Shown: in pieces, positions 50,101-61,989 of the stretch
Layout of the letters: each line of letters opens with the position of its first letter
Position numbering within the stretch: position 1 is the first letter of the stretch
Assembly: GCF_032854445.1 (NCBI RefSeq)
Contig: NC_088300.1
Coordinates: forward strand, 35,383,608 to 35,447,607
Length of the DNA stretch: 64,000 bases
Source of the DNA: Liolophura sinensis
Taxonomy: Eukaryota > Mollusca > Polyplacophora > Chitonida > Chitonidae
Direction of reading: 5' to 3'
Translations under genes and position numbers: made by a program
Notes under the pieces: model-generated
What the model was told of the DNA's origin: nothing
What the model saw: the letters and a program-made list of their open reading frames with translations, nothing else
The model's database searches: none

Positions 50101-53100
50101 AGCTACATAGTGGTGATTGTTTGCTAAATTACTCACCCTTTGTCACAGCCATCACAGAGCAAAAGACGGTCCTCTCGATCGCACTGCTGACAGACTTCGC
50201 AGTACGTAACATCATTGTCTTCATCAGACTCATCCATACTCTTGTGGTCAATGGGAAACTAAATGAACAAAACTGGCAACATCATCACATTGTTTTTGTT
50301 TTTTTTCTATTTATGGGGGGGGGGGGGGGGCAAAAAAATTCCCGCACATACTTCATGTACCTCTACAAACGTTCAATTCTTTCTACCAAAAGAATGATTA
50401 AGGGTTTTTTACTTATTCAAATAAAATGAAGATGTTTTGGAAATTGCTAAGTATTAACCTGATGATTAATACTACAGATCTGGCCTAGTCAATTAAAAAA
50501 ATTACGTGAAATTCATTCATTACACATGTGGTACATTTGTGGATAATTATTCTTACTATGTACGAAAAGTTAGCTTGATGACACTAAAGCCATCAAAAAG
50601 ATCACCTACCTTATGGTAAACTTCATCACTGTTGGCATGCTTTGCAAGAACTAAAATAAATACTTGTCGATCCACTGGGCAAGTGTTTACCTTCTACAAT
50701 ACAAGAAGATAATAACAATGTAAATTATTTTGTTCCGACATCAGCCTTAATTCTTAATTACCACTCACTGATTAGACAGATTAAAATACTGATACACTTG
50801 CTTCTCAGAGCTGCTGACCACACCCACAAAACGTATATAAATCACACTGGGGCTTAAAATAGTTTATAACCTGAGCAGTATATCTACTGAATGGGCATAG
50901 AAGTTCTGCTGATCATCTTTGTGATGCTGCTTCCATAGCACGTTTTTGTGACAGGAGACCACTGTAGTGGACTTTATTATACCTAGCTTTCTTTATGTAA
51001 GTGCAAGAATGAATTATTCTTTGATAAAGACTGTAAAGACAAAAGTCGTTATATGCATACTGAGAACTGAGAATGCTGAACAAGCATCGTTGACTGTTTA
51101 CTGCCACCAACACCCCACAATCAGTGAAATTTTGGTGTTTAAATTGTTGTAAATAATAAATTACAAATGGCAACATAAATACCTTTTCTTTAAAACTTGG
51201 TCACTTTTTTCTTATTTTGACTCTTTGATTTCTGGCAAATTTTTTTTATAACTTTTCCAACAATGATAATTTAACATTATCAAGTCATGGTAAAATAAAT
51301 AATAATGATACTGGTAACCAATTCAAAATTGAAATTAAAAAGGATCAGGAATTTTTTATTTTTTCTTGGTTAATGGAAAACATAGTAATTTTAACAAAAA
51401 CCAACATTTGATAGAAAATAGAATAAACAAAAAATTCCATCAGAAGTTCTACAAAAATTTAGATTAGGACCCACTTTTGGAACGATCGGTCAGGTTACCC
51501 CCAACTTATGTATTTTTAAAGATGGCCCAACTGAAAGTCGCCCCTTCTTGCACACAAGTCTTGCTTATCGTTAACTGAGTACAGTGTGAGGCAACATTCA
51601 ATGTATCTCTTCACATGTAGCCAGATATTACAAATAACAGAACTTGACAATTGTTTTAATAATACACATAAATATACATAAGATTAGCAAGTTACTTTTA
51701 CACCTTGATAGTTATGTGTTTGCCAATGTTGAGACACTGAAATCTAATCATGGCACAATTTTGGAAGAGAAACAAAACTCAAAAAAAAAAAAAAAAAAAA
51801 AGCAAAAGCAAGCCCTTACAGTAGCCCATTCCATGATACAGTCCAGACAGAAGTTGTGGTCACATGTCTCAGGATTGCCGATATCCTGACCTCTGAACTT
51901 GTTCAGACAGATGGGGCAGTTCTCTGTCTCATCCCCAGAGTCACTGTCTTGGTGGACTTGATCCAGGGGCTCCTCCTCACCATCTTCATCAGTCTCCCAT
52001 TCTGAAAACAGACATCACCGCTTCTGAACCCCTTCACACCAAACTATTTACAAAAATGCTAGTATGTGTACTGAAGAAAAATGCACAGCATAAGTATGTG
52101 ATGTAATACTTTCTATGCCATAAAGCTAAACTGCAATTAGCAGAGTTTGAGGTAGCATTGTCCATCCAAGTAACATTTGTTTAAAGCACACATGAAATGC
52201 TTGGTTTTTATTTCTTCATACGTATTATATGATGTGACCAAACATATAAAACTTCAAAGCAGTTCATAAGCTTTCTTCTTGAGGTAAATAAATGGATTCA
52301 ACCTTTGTTGTAGTGTTGTATCATCATTGGAGATAGCTGTCAAAACTACTTTGTTGGCAGGAAAGCCTGAACTGAGGGCACTCAGATGATCTCACATTTC
52401 CAAGTATGTTCATCCAAAATATGCATAAAATAGAGGGATTAAGAAATATAAAATACGCCTCAAAAATGACTTTTTTTTCCTCATTTTTTTGAGGCATACC
52501 TTTTTTCATCTTCCTTATGACACAAAACTTTTATAGTATGCTTTATGTCAGTTTTATGGATGGGAAATCAAGGATGGCGTGGACAGGCAACATCCAGGCT
52601 GTAGGCTAGGTAAGTTTCTCAACAATTTTAAACTTCATAAATATTTCTTCTATAAAGAACATTTTTATACAACCAAAGTCTGTTAATTAATTATTTATTT
52701 ATTTGACAGGTGTTTTACACCGTACTCAAGAATACAAAGTGTGTGAACAACCGACATTTTATGGTCACATAATCATAACATAATCTGTGTTTGTATTTAC
52801 TACCTTCTCCTGCATCGCTCTCTTCATCTGCGGAGTTATCTCCCTCTTCTTCCTCCCCTTCACTTCTGCTGCAATCTTCCTCCTCGTCCTCGTCTTCACC
52901 ATTATCATCCCCATCTTCACCATCATCTCCATCCTCATCGTCTCCATCCTCCTCATCACCATCGTCATCTTCACCATCATCACCATCCTCGCTCTCCTCA
53001 TCCTCACTACCTTCCTGTGCACTGTCAACACCTCCAGTATCAGCATCTGCCAGGTCCATGTCATCCAGTTTACCTGCAGTAGCTTCCTGTTCAAATGCCT

Positions 53101-53191
53101 GGCTCTTTTCTTCTTTTTCTTCATAAGCCTCATCTATAACCATTGCATTTTCATCAGAGCTGGCATCAGAGTTTTCGCCTCTGCTATCCAT
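38108..53191 (-). CDS. PHRF1: PHD and RING finger domain-containing protein 1
   Basis: Thirteen coding exons in phase on the minus strand: 53191-52804, 52001-51820, 50693-50610, 50258-50137, 49506-49418, 48380-48199, 47625-47401, 47127-46892, 46365-46264, 45939-45806, 45208-41787, 39072-38944, 38248-38108; 1811 aa against about 1650 in human. Domains: acidic N-terminus (1-157); RING 158-198 (C158, C161, C176, H178, C181, C184, C195, with CPVD in place of CPxC); PHD 238-282 (C4HC3); basic KRKT-rich stretch (350-424); a DILGSI..ITINRDGSLTA block; [12 protein letters not shown]; a long RS-rich region; and a C-terminal SRI-like domain (1723-1811), [23 protein letters not shown], then [14 protein letters not shown]. 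Human PHRF1 is a nuclear ubiquitin ligase linked to TGIF turnover and to methylated H3K36 in DNA repair. The ATG at 53191 heads the acidic exon; any 5'-UTR exon is unplaced. It is head-to-head with LYAR. Confidence 0.96.
38644..38882. mobile_element. MITE-1, second copy
   Basis: Left end AGGGCCGGTTGTCTGAAAGT, right end TTTTGAACAACTGGACCCTG. The interior matches 23413-23662 (ACTGATATTAAGTCA, CAAACTCAGCA, TAATATACTG.TACACAATT). It lies about 60 bp downstream of PHRF1 exon 39072-38944. Confidence 0.85.
39149..39281. mobile_element. Small inverted-repeat element
   Basis: Left end GGGGCAGGTTTCGTGAAGCA. The reverse complement of the right end is GGCCAGTTTCACGAAACG. Both ends also share an ACTTA..TAAG.AGCCCT block. 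About 133 bp, in a PHRF1 intron. Confidence 0.6.
41330..41581 (-). mobile_element. SINE-A, full length
   Basis: A (TTTA)n tail at the left, then GATTGGTGTTTTACTCCGTA, core, GGACTTGAACTCACAGC and CCAAGGTGG-type head sequence at the right. It lies in the PHRF1 intron about 200 bp after the big exon. Confidence 0.92.
46659..46866. mobile_element. MITE-2 with long terminal inverted repeats
   Basis: Left end GGGGCCGATTCCACACAGCC then ATTTCTGACTTAAGTCAAAA. The reverse complement of the right end gives GGGGCCAATTCCACAAGTCA and ATTTCTGACTTAAGCCAAAA. About 208 bp. It ends 25 bp from the donor of PHRF1 exon 47127-46892. Confidence 0.85.
48040..48180 (-). mobile_element. SINE-C fragment
   Basis: Shares CAAAGACAAGTGGTCTTTAG and GTGCAAACGGACATAAGAG-type sequence with 37009-37197, and ends at AATTGAACCTGTAC, the decayed B box. 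Confidence 0.45.
48570..48780 (-). mobile_element. SINE-A copy
   Basis: GATTGGTGTTTTACTCCATA, GCACTTATACGATGGCGGCA, core with a deletion, CGACTTGAACTCACATTGGT, CCACCTCGGCCC. In a PHRF1 intron. Confidence 0.88.
48856..49048. mobile_element. MITE-2 family, diverged copy
   Basis: Left end GGGGCAGATTCGACAAAGCT. The reverse complement of the right end is GGGGCAGATTCCACAAAGTC. About 193 bp. The ends resemble those at 46659-46866. Confidence 0.75.
49520..49665 (-). repeat. 24-bp minisatellite next to the PHD exon
   Basis: Five to six copies of AATCACACTGATAATAATGC plus AAAC on the plus strand. It begins about 14 bp upstream (in transcript sense) of the acceptor of PHRF1 exon 49506-49418. Confidence 0.95.
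49795..49996 (-). mobile_element. SINE-A copy, diverged
   Basis: GCTGTACTCCAGAATATTTA, GTGGCCAGCATTATGACGGG, a core interrupted by a poly-A run, and GTGAACTCACAGCAAC. In a PHRF1 intron. Confidence 0.8.
52684..52735 (-). mobile_element. SINE-A 3' end only
   Basis: TTATTTATTTATTTGACAGG then TGTTTTACACCGTACTCAAG. About 70 bp from the donor of PHRF1 exon 53191-52804. Confidence 0.8.
52850..53030 (-). repeat. PHRF1: Acidic trinucleotide-like repeat within PHRF1 exon 1
   Basis: GAT/GAA/GAG-rich coding repeat giving runs such as [19 protein letters not shown] in the N-terminal tail. On the opposite strand it produces spurious Ser/Pro- or Ile-rich frames. Confidence 0.9.
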
Positions 53192-55781
53192 GACATCCAA
53201 TGAAATATTCACAATTATCTGCTTATCCCTTCATTTATTCAGTCAGGCAGTTGCAATGCCTTGTTGGGAACTTTTCTCTTTGCTGTGAGACATGAATAAT
53301 TATGATTTCCACTACTATAGAAGTACATGTATCTTGGATTTTAATCCAGAGTTCTTAGATTTTCTGATGGTATTTGTTGTCTGAAACAAAGACATTTAAA
53401 TAAATGTAAAAACATTCAGCAACATTCAAAAATGAGTATTCAATGTAGTTAATGTTTTGACTGTTTACAATTGTCTTTCGCACTTTGCAGAAGCTTATTT
53501 CATATCTACTACCATCACAGTCAAGAATAACCATTATGAAATTCCTTCATTATGATCACCGTCTGCTATTGCAGTTCCAATCTTCTATTTCTACACAGAG
53601 TGATGTGCCAAATTTGAGTTCGGCTTACTTTTTCAAAACCTCACATACAACACGAAAAGGCATTTACAACAGTACATTAATGTTGATATTGAAAGGACAG
53701 CAACTAGAGTGTTTTTAATTTCTTTTTTATTATATTACTTTGTATTAAATATATATTGGTTTGCACATACAAAAGTCAGTTTCTGAGTAACACAGCATGG
53801 ACTCTTTGTTTTGGTCAGCATTTGATACTCTGTACAATCTGACAGGAGATAGAGGAGTTGTGTTTAGTTCAGAGAAGTTGAAGACTTTCATTTCACTACA
53901 GGAAAAATTGAGGTAATGTACTGGTCTTTCTGTTTATGAAATGACTGAAATGGCATTTCTTTTTACGTGTGCTGCTTGAGGTTTATGTTCTGCAATTTAA
54001 AATCATCATTGATTATCGTTTCGCTGAACCAGTCCTTTCATGCAGAAAAGCCGTTTTCAAAGCTTAAACCATCATCATCATCACACCATCCCGATTTTAC
54101 GCTCTACACATCAGCCATCAAGGAGATTGTGTGTATTTAGCTCTTGGTATGCACCTACAAGGAAACCAAGCCAGTTCGGCGAGTGTTTTAAGTTTATTAC
54201 AAAATAAGGCCGTATTAAATGTTGTCTGTTGCAAATTCCGGTACAGGGTTAAAATTATCTGGAAGTGACACTTGCCGACACGAGTTAGTAAGGCATTGTT
54301 GCTTTAATGCTTTTTGACTGCACGTGAACATTGCTTTAAACATCACGTTGTATTCAACGTTTCCACGCAAATGTAATCTATCCAGCTCTGACAATATACA
54401 CTGCAACTGCTGGTTGGGTCAATCTTGTATTGGCCGGGTCGTAAATTTGCAAATACAGGTAAAAATCTTCAAGAATTTCGACCCACCTCTCAACAGTCTC
54501 AGTTCCGCCATGTCGTCAATATTTATGCAAGTGCCCGGATGTTAAGCGGAAATGTCGGTACATTTTATTACGAGCATGCGTGTTTAATTCAAGACAGTTA
54601 TTGCTTTATCGAGGGTGTTCGTGTATGACGTTTAGTGTTGTAATTCGCCGAATGTGAACAAAAAATCTAAATCTGATTCTACTTAAGACAGTGACCATCG
54701 ATATCAATGCTAAAGATGGAGCGGAAGAGAATAAACTGGAGCTGGCTTGTTGTAGCGGAGATCTTTGCCTAAGGGAGGTAACCTGGGAACGGCTCATTCC
54801 TCGTGGACGAAATTTGTGGATCGGTAACTGTCTTTGTTCGTTCTTATTGTGTGCTGCATTAACTAATGACATGATAAATATTTATTTCACACAAGTGAAG
54901 GGCTATGATTGTCTTCTAAATTGTACATTGTTCTGCTGACACACTGGCACAGCGATGATAGGGTATTATCATCCGTGATTGATTATGAGAGGTCCAATTC
55001 CCGAGGTAAACCAGCCATCCCAAGCTAGACCGAGAAAACTACTAATGTAGCGCTCAACATCGGTGTAACCTACGTCCTCTAGACACTGTACATCTATAAT
55101 GGCTTTGTATCTTGGACTGCAATGGTTATAGATGATGGTTCTTTCCCTAGCCCAATACAGTGTGACTGTTTTATACTGACTTGAGACTCGAGATACATGT
55201 CGATGTTTAAATACACCTACCTCCCAACCACAGTAATAGCCGAAAAGAGCTAGAATTGGCTAAGGCAATGCCCACGCAACTAAAACCCACCTCCCACCAT
55301 AAATAATGGTGGACATTGGATGAGTGAAATATTCCATTCGTACGGCGTAAAACACCAATCAAAAAAATAAATAAATAAAATTCAGCTACAGTAAATATTT
55401 AAATCGTATCACACATATACTTGTTCATGTTTGTAACCTGTTTACATATGGAAACAGACCAAGTTTAAATAAATATCCAGCACGTAAATATCATGACGGC
55501 TGATACAGTGAGAGATTGCAGAAAAATGCAAATGATAAAATTGGCAGATATGATTGCTCACAATATGGTAGTTCAAGGCAAAGTTTTCATTACACAGGTC
55601 ACAGGCATTCTTAAAGTTGTTGACTTTCATTATGAACTTGATGTCATCTAAAACTGTACTGGCACTTACAATGAATATTTGCTTTCTTTTTGACTTGGAA
55701 GATAATAGCACCTTATATAGCATTTTATAAATCAAATGTACACAGTAACAAAAATAATACAATTTATTTTTTTTTCTACAG
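53192..55781. promoter_or_regulatory. Divergent promoter region of PHRF1 and LYAR
   Basis: The 2.6-kb gap between the two start codons. The LYAR coding exon begins at an acceptor (CTACAG ending 55781), so LYAR has at least one upstream non-coding exon. The stretch near 54650-54823, ending in a possible donor GATCG|GTAACT, is a candidate. A SINE-A remnant sits at 55290-55380. Confidence 0.4.
55290..55380 (+). mobile_element. SINE-A 3' remnant
   Basis: CCACCTCCCACCATAAATAA, GTGAAATATTCCATTCGTAC, GGCGTAAAACACCAATCAAA and an (AAAT)n tail. Confidence 0.8.
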
Positions 55782-55793
55782 TTTGCTGACAAA

Positions 55794-58700
55794 ATGGTAG
55801 TTTTCAACTGTAATGCTTGTGGCGAGTCCTTGAAAAAGAACCAGGTGGAGAAGCACTACCTGACAATTTGTCGTCGCTGTGAAGTTTTGTCTTGTGTGGA
55901 TTGTGGCAAGGACTTTTGGTAAGCAAAACATGCCTGGGTGAGGTGTCCACAGTCATGTCTAGTCTAACACCAGTGAGACCATTAAATAATGTGGAGTGTG
56001 TAAATTTGTATTCAAATAAAATATGCTACTGCGTGTATTATGTTTCCTGATTAAATTGTATGGGATGTACATGTATATGCATGAAGCACAGTATCATGCC
56101 TTGAATGTGTGAATTCTATCCAAAATAACCACCACACCACAGACAGATGCATTTATGGGAGAACTAAGAGCCAATGTGCATAGTATCAGTGCAGCCACGG
56201 ATAATGAGTATGGTAAAATACAAAATTTTTGTCAAAGCCTGTTGCTGCTTCAACCCCGGTCTTGGACATTGAACTTTTGGTTTGCGCTGCGCGAAGCATT
56301 TGTTGGTGATGATTGAGTTGTCTGATGCTTGTTATAGGCCACTTGTTGTCCACCAATATGGTTTGCATATATATATATGTCACATGCCAGAAAGTTCATC
56401 AGTAATTTACCAGACGTTGGTAAAGGCACTCCGGTTTCCTTCACCCATAAAACTTGACAGTTTTGTAACAGTGAAACATTCTTGTGTGTGACATTAAACG
56501 GCAGACGAATAAGTACTTTTATTGGCTCCAGCCGATGTCCACAAAATATAGCCCAGTCAGTACTGATCATCCTTGGCCTTTTCTGGCATCTAATTGCTTT
56601 GCCAGGTCTTGCTTGTAAAGGAATAAAAACTGCTTTAGGCGATGTGGTGAACAGACAAATAATAACAATGTACAAAAACCAAAAAGAAAAATTTAATGAA
56701 CTCATACCTTAAACAAGGCAGCCTATATTTCTGGAAATGATTCAGGAAGTTTGAATGGCTTTTAATACTTCTTTGTGGGTGTGTGTTTGCAGGGGAGACG
56801 GGTACAAGGAACATACTAAATGTATCAGTGAAGAAGAAAAATATTCTGGCAAAAATTACAAACCTAAGGCCAATGCCAACAAGGGAGAGGCCAAACAGGA
56901 GGCCTGGCTTGAGGTGAGAACACACAAAAAGCTGGGCTTGCATATATCTATTGTGAAGGACTGTAAGAGCTGTTAAAACTTGCATGGATATGGTGCAAGC
57001 ATAGGTTTAAGAACTTGCATAGGTCTGGAGCAGTTGTAGCTGTAAGGCCTTACATAGTGCTAGGAAGATTGTAAGAGCTGTAAAGCCTTACACAGAGCTT
57101 GGAAGATTGTAGAAGCTGTAAGGCATTACATTGAGCTAGGAAAAGTGTAGCTGCTACGCCTCACATAGAGCTAAGAAGATTGTAGGAGCTGTAAGGTCTT
57201 ACATAGAGTTAGGAAGATTGTAGGAGCTGTTAGGCCTTACATAGAGTTAGGACGAATGTAGGAACTGCAAAGCGTTACATAGAGCTGATGGGGGTGTAGA
57301 TGTAGTTGTATAGAGCTAGGTGGGATTGTTTGTGTTGTAAGAAGTAAATGTAAGTTCCTATCTGACTTTTGTGATCTGTGTAATACAAAAGTATTAGCAA
57401 ATAAGCTGTTGTTGCCAGACATCTAATGCCAAATAAAGACACAAACTTAAATCAAGCTCTTGTTGGTTTGGCTGCAGCTTAAAATCAGTTTAATTAATTT
57501 AATAATCCCCAGGTTCTGTCAGGATCTTCAGTACAGCGTAAAACACCAATGAAATAAATAAATATTTTAATAATTATTTTCCAGTATTTTTTACAATTAA
57601 GAGGTGTAAATACTAGGAAGTGCATATATTAAGAATTATGTTTTGTTTGTTAAAGCGCATATGCTCTTGTTTGTTTCCAGAAAGTTCAATCAGCCATAGA
57701 TCAAGCTAATACAGAACCAAGAGTAAAGGCCGTGTTAGAAACACTTAAAGATTACCCCAACATTCCACGGAAAAAGGCGAAATTTGAGGTACTTTTGTCT
57801 CTTACTTTCAAACATTACCTCCCTTGTCATCGAGTTTGTATAAAGTAAAATATTAGGACTTTTGCACAGAAGAAAATATTTTCTAGGTTACATTATAGAT
57901 GTGTAAGTCCAGTAGCAATCATAATGGGGCTCACCAACCTTTTAGAAAGAAAGAAAAACAGTGTAACCCATGGAACAGCAGTGCTGCCTTCTTGAATAAC
58001 AATACAATTGAATAACAAGGTTATTCTTGATGACTTGGGCACTGTATTGTTAATGAAATCACTATTGAAGCAGTTACATGTCTTCTCAGTGAGGTGCAAG
58101 ATTTGCCTCCCTTTGTAGCTGGTTGGAGAACACCCAACTAGTTGCTCTGTTCAGGTTGTATTGATGTTGATAATTCCTCGTTCAGCAGTGATGTAGACAC
58201 TAAAATTGAAATGTGAAAAAGTTAAATTAGAATCAAATCTGGAAATCTGGAGGGATGCATTTTAGAACCGTGGAATAAAAGGAGAAATAACGAAGGTGTT
58301 TCTTGTAAATCTTCGCGCAGAACTTCCTTGGGAACAGCCTGAGAGTGTGGGACAGGTCACTAAGCTCTAAAGTCTGGAATCTTCTGATGGAGAACATAGA
58401 CCAGGTAAGTATTTTTGATGTACAGTTTTCAAATGGCCCCAGTAATCAGTTTGGAAATTAAGAAGCCGTTTCATATATCCTTGAAACAGTTTGTATCTGG
58501 AGATAACTATCCTTGCACAAAAAGTGTCTGAGTGCGATCTTAGCTTGAAATGAGTTTACTGCATGAAAGTCAGTTTGGGCCTTATTTTGTCCATGGAGGT
58601 ATATGGATATTTTAACAGTATTGCTATTGTATAAATTTGTGCTCATCATTTTATGAAATGGTTTCTGGAAATTCAGGATGAACTTCTGTTGAATGATATT

Positions 58701-60816
58701 GATACCTGTTTTCATGAAATGCTTTCTTGCAGAAAGACAACACTGCTCCGTCACAGACCAACTACACTGCCGATTCAGGTTTGTGCACAGACAGCAGTTC
58801 CCGTAGAAACAAGGACAGTAACTCATCAAACAAAGATGTCCAGAAGCAGCCAGAGAAGGAAAACAATGAGAGTGAAAATGTGGACACCAATGTGCCAAAC
58901 AGTGGAAAAAATAAAAAAGAAAGAAAAAAGAAGAGGAAACATAAAGAGAAAGAGGACATTAATGATGAAGAGGCCAGTGATGAAAAGAAGGATGATAGGA
59001 TTTCAGAAAGGCTAGGGGATAAAATAAAAAATGGCAAAAGTAAGTGGAAACTAATTATTGGAAGAAATAACAAAAATGTTGAAGGAAGAATTTGCAGTTG
59101 GTGAAGGAGCTTGCCATGTAAACTTCAAATAGAACTTTACAGATGACCTTTTTACAGTTTTCTGTTTGACCCTGATCTCATGTTTCAGAAATGGCTGTGG
59201 CCGAGTTGATAGGGTGCTTGACTTTTAATCCTATTCTTAACCATGGAATAGTCCTGCTCAGAATTACCTCCCTTGTATGGCAGCTACTAGGATGTAACGC
59301 GAGATTAGTTTTGAGACATGAAACTGCAAGAAGTGAAACCTCGTCTATTGAACCATACAGTATGTAGGATATGTCACGACCAAGGACAAATATTATCGAG
59401 GCAACAGAATGTAAAAAAACAACATATCAGCCTCTGAGAGTCGCATAAATGTTGAGAGATCTTGATTGAAGTCGATGTTTTTCACTTTATGACTTTACCA
59501 AAGATGTCTATTGTATTAAATTTGAGCCAGTATTTTGAAATTACCTACGAATAGATTCAAAAAAATATATAACATTTATCCTTGGCTTTCTAAATGTTTA
59601 CAAACTTAGGATGTGTTTTAAAGCTAGATCTTCAACTAGCCTATGCTGCTTTAGCTCCAAAACTTGATAATAAGCCTTTTTGTGAGGTCCCACTGCTTAC
59701 TCCTAAACATGCACATTTGTAAACCTGAGAGTGACCTCAAGGAAGGTAATTCAGTGCGTCGCTATTTGGTTATTAAATGGTCAACAGTGCTCTCATGTAG
59801 TCTTACATGAAGTTCATCAGAGACAACTTGTTTTCCACCAGTATGAATTATTGTCACAATTTCCTCATATGTAGGCTTCCCCCACCCTTGAAATTGACCA
59901 CCATCATATAAGGAAAAATTCTTGAACGTGGCATTAAAGCAGTCATTTAAATTATAGTTATTAATTACTCAGCTTTAATGTTGTAGGAAAGGCTGATAAA
60001 GTGGACCATTCAGATGCTGTGGAAGGGGAAGGCAGCCCCAGTTGTAAGAGGAGTAAAACCAAAATCCATTTTGATTGGTCAGAGGTCATATGTGACATTC
60101 TTCGATCAAGGAGTGATCAAGAAATTTCCGTGAAAAAGTTGAAGAAAAAGGTAAGTACATTTAAGGAATCAACAGTTCAGGATTTTTCTTGGTATAAAGT
60201 TAATTTTATCACAGTGGGTCTTGAAAAGTTTCCGTTTGACTTTTGTGCCTCTTTTCAATGTTAACAAAATTATGTCCTTCGTTGTTCTGTTCTGGAATTG
60301 GACACAGCTATTATTTGGACTGCTCAAACCAATACGGGACATATATTGCAAAAGCAATACTCGTGCTCGTTAAGAGTGCATCAGAGTGCTCGTTAAGTTA
60401 AGATTGAAATAGATATGAAAACATGCAGTATGGATTGTCCCAACTACACAAATATACTTCATGTTTTAAAATTGTTTTAGTTTGACAGTAAAGCTGGGGC
60501 ATGTGGTTAACTGTGGAAAACACAATAACTAAATAAAATTCTCAATATGTTTCAAATTATTGTTTGATGTACAAAAAGATTAAGAAATCCTGGTAAATAG
60601 ATTGATTTGAGAAACTCTATTTATAGGTACTATGTGATGGTCGCTATAGTTTCCATTTGTTTTTATCCTTTGTTCTAGGTTATTGCTGAGTATCTATCAC
60701 AAGGAGGATTTGTGAAATCGGAAGAAAAACTTTGGGCAAAGTTTCAGAAAAAAGTGACGAAGAATCCCAATTTGAAAGTGTTGAAAGACAGGGTGAAGTT
60801 AGTACATGTACAGTGA
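55794..60816 (+). CDS. LYAR: Cell growth-regulating nucleolar protein
   Basis: Seven coding exons in phase: 55794-55918, 56793-56913, 57681-57788, 58321-58404, 58733-59039, 59987-60150, 60679-60816 (TGA); 348 aa against about 379 in human. The N-terminus MVVFNCNACGESLKKNQVEK gives a first zinc finger (C6, C9, H21, C26) and a second (C29/C34/C37, H49, C52) with CVDCGKDFWGD. IPRKKAKFENFLGNSLRVWD follows, then a highly charged Lys/Glu stretch (KKERKKKRKHKEKED) that would serve as nucleolar targeting, and the C-terminal domain FDWSEVICDILRS...ISVKKLKKK ... NPNLKVLKDRVKLV. LYAR is a nucleolar protein in rRNA processing and proliferation. The ATG is the first after an acceptor at 55781. Intron 2 holds a minisatellite and intron 5 a copy of the 505-bp element. 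Confidence 0.96.
56960..57310 (+). repeat. About 42-bp degenerate minisatellite in LYAR intron 2
   Basis: About eight diverged units with TAGGAAGATTGTAGGAGCTG, then TAAGGCCTTACATAGAGCTA. It starts roughly 50 bp after the donor of exon 56793-56913. Confidence 0.85.
57520..57567 (+). mobile_element. SINE-A 3' end fragment
   Basis: CTTCAGTACAGCGTAAAACA, CCAATGAAATAAATAAAT. In LYAR intron 2. Confidence 0.8.
59252..59765 (+). mobile_element. About 510-bp inverted-end element, copy 2
   Basis: The left end is CCTGCTCAGAATTACCTCCC. The reverse complement of the right end is GACGCACTGAATTACCTTCC. It aligns along its length with 3458-3962, sharing blocks such as GAAGTGAAACCTCGTCTATT and TGAGGTCCCACTGCTTACTC. 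In a LYAR intron. Confidence 0.75.
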
Positions 60817-60866
60817 TGATACAACAGAAAGTTAGTTAGGATTTAGATGTGTATTATAATCATGAA

Positions 60867-60872
60867 AATAAA
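60867..60872 (+). other. Poly(A) signal for LYAR
   Basis: AATAAA about 50 bp after the LYAR stop codon. Confidence 0.75.
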
Positions 60873-60954
60873 AAAAAGAATGCTTGAGCAAAATCTTCAG
60901 TTTATTTTGGTCTTTTTCTAACTACATGTATGAACTCATTCTCCTCCTAAGATG

Positions 60955-61210
60955 GAACTTATTGCAGCCTCGCATGGCACTCAGCACTGAGAATTTAGAT
61001 CAAGGATGGTTGGCCTGGTGTCAGCATAATGTGACAGGGTGGAGTGTCCTATCTGGTCTCTGCGGCGTGATGCTTCCGTGGCAGCAGCATGGACTGTCAC
61101 AAGAGGACACTTTACATGTATATGTACACACACCTATTGACTTGTCATTATCATATGACTAAAAAAATTGTTAAGTTTGACATAAAACCCCAAGCATACA
61201 GACATACATA
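60955..61210 (+). mobile_element. SINE-B copy lacking the tRNA-like head
   Basis: Shares GGAGTGTCCTATCTGGT.TC, CGTGATGCTTC, ATATGTACACACACCTATTG, TATCATATGACT and AAGCATACAGACATACATAC with 21876-22225. Confidence 0.75.
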
Positions 61211-61578
61211 CACAAATTGGAAGCTGGATTCAGTCTCAGAACCGTGTTATGCCTTAGAGTGGTACTTTTCCTAACTTGACACTGCATCAAAAGGAATGCC
61301 CATCAGTTTGGTGTAAGCACTAGGTCTGACAGTGAGTGAGAAGGTGTCGTGTGCAAGGCATTTGAGTCAGGAAGCTGTGGGACTGGCCTGCTGCAAGAAG
61401 ACACTGTTGTGACATGACCAAATAATTGTGAAAGTGATACAAACAAGTCAGCACCAGTTAACAATAAATGTAGCCTATTGGTAAACACTTGGCCAAACTT
61501 GACTAAAATTAATTTGAAGTTAAAGCAAGAGAGCATGGGACTTAATGCATATATATACATCAATAAAGTATCCCACAA

Positions 61579-61715
61579 GGTCTGACAGCAAACTGCGGAT
61601 GGTTGTGGGTTTCCCTACGCTCTGCCCAGTTTCCTCCCACCATAATGCTGGCCGCCGTCGTATAAGTGAAATATTCTTGAGTATGACGTAAAACACCAAT
61701 CAAATAACTAAATAT
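61579..61715 (+). mobile_element. SINE-A 3' half
   Basis: AAGGTCTGACAGCAAACTGC, TGGCCGCCGTCGTATAAGTG and GAGTATGACGTAAAACACCA, ending CAAATAACTAAAT. Confidence 0.9.
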
Positions 61716-61989
61716 CCTACATAATGTTCAAAAAGCATATCTTTTTATATTTGTGGTTTTGCATAACTGAACAGTCAGTTCAAAGTTCACAAAAAATCAC
61801 CCACATTGAGAAAATAGAAAGAGCAGCAATGTTATCGATTTTTACCATTATTTCTCCAACCTGAGAATGCAGCTGCTTCTGTTAAGGTCCCGTGAACCCT
61901 GTTTTCCCTGTCAGCCATGTGAGCTTGGGGTACGAGTGGCCCTAAATCATGTTTCCAGTTTGTCTATCATGGCGTATCCCACAGCCTTA

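Noticed and set aside
52787-53203. Plus-strand Ile- and Ser/Pro-rich frames
   Set aside because: Complement of the GAT/GAA repeat coding the acidic PHRF1 N-terminus.
55442-55807. Minus-strand open frame of 121 codons
   Set aside because: Overlaps the LYAR first coding exon on the other strand and is AT-rich with no similarity I know.
56250-56705. Minus-strand open frame of 151 codons
   Set aside because: It lies in a LYAR intron and has no recognisable domain or exon-like boundaries. Best read as a chance frame.
59870-59950. Possible SINE-A remnant
   Set aside because: Only loose similarity (ATTCTTGAACGTGGCATTAA). Too decayed to list as a feature.
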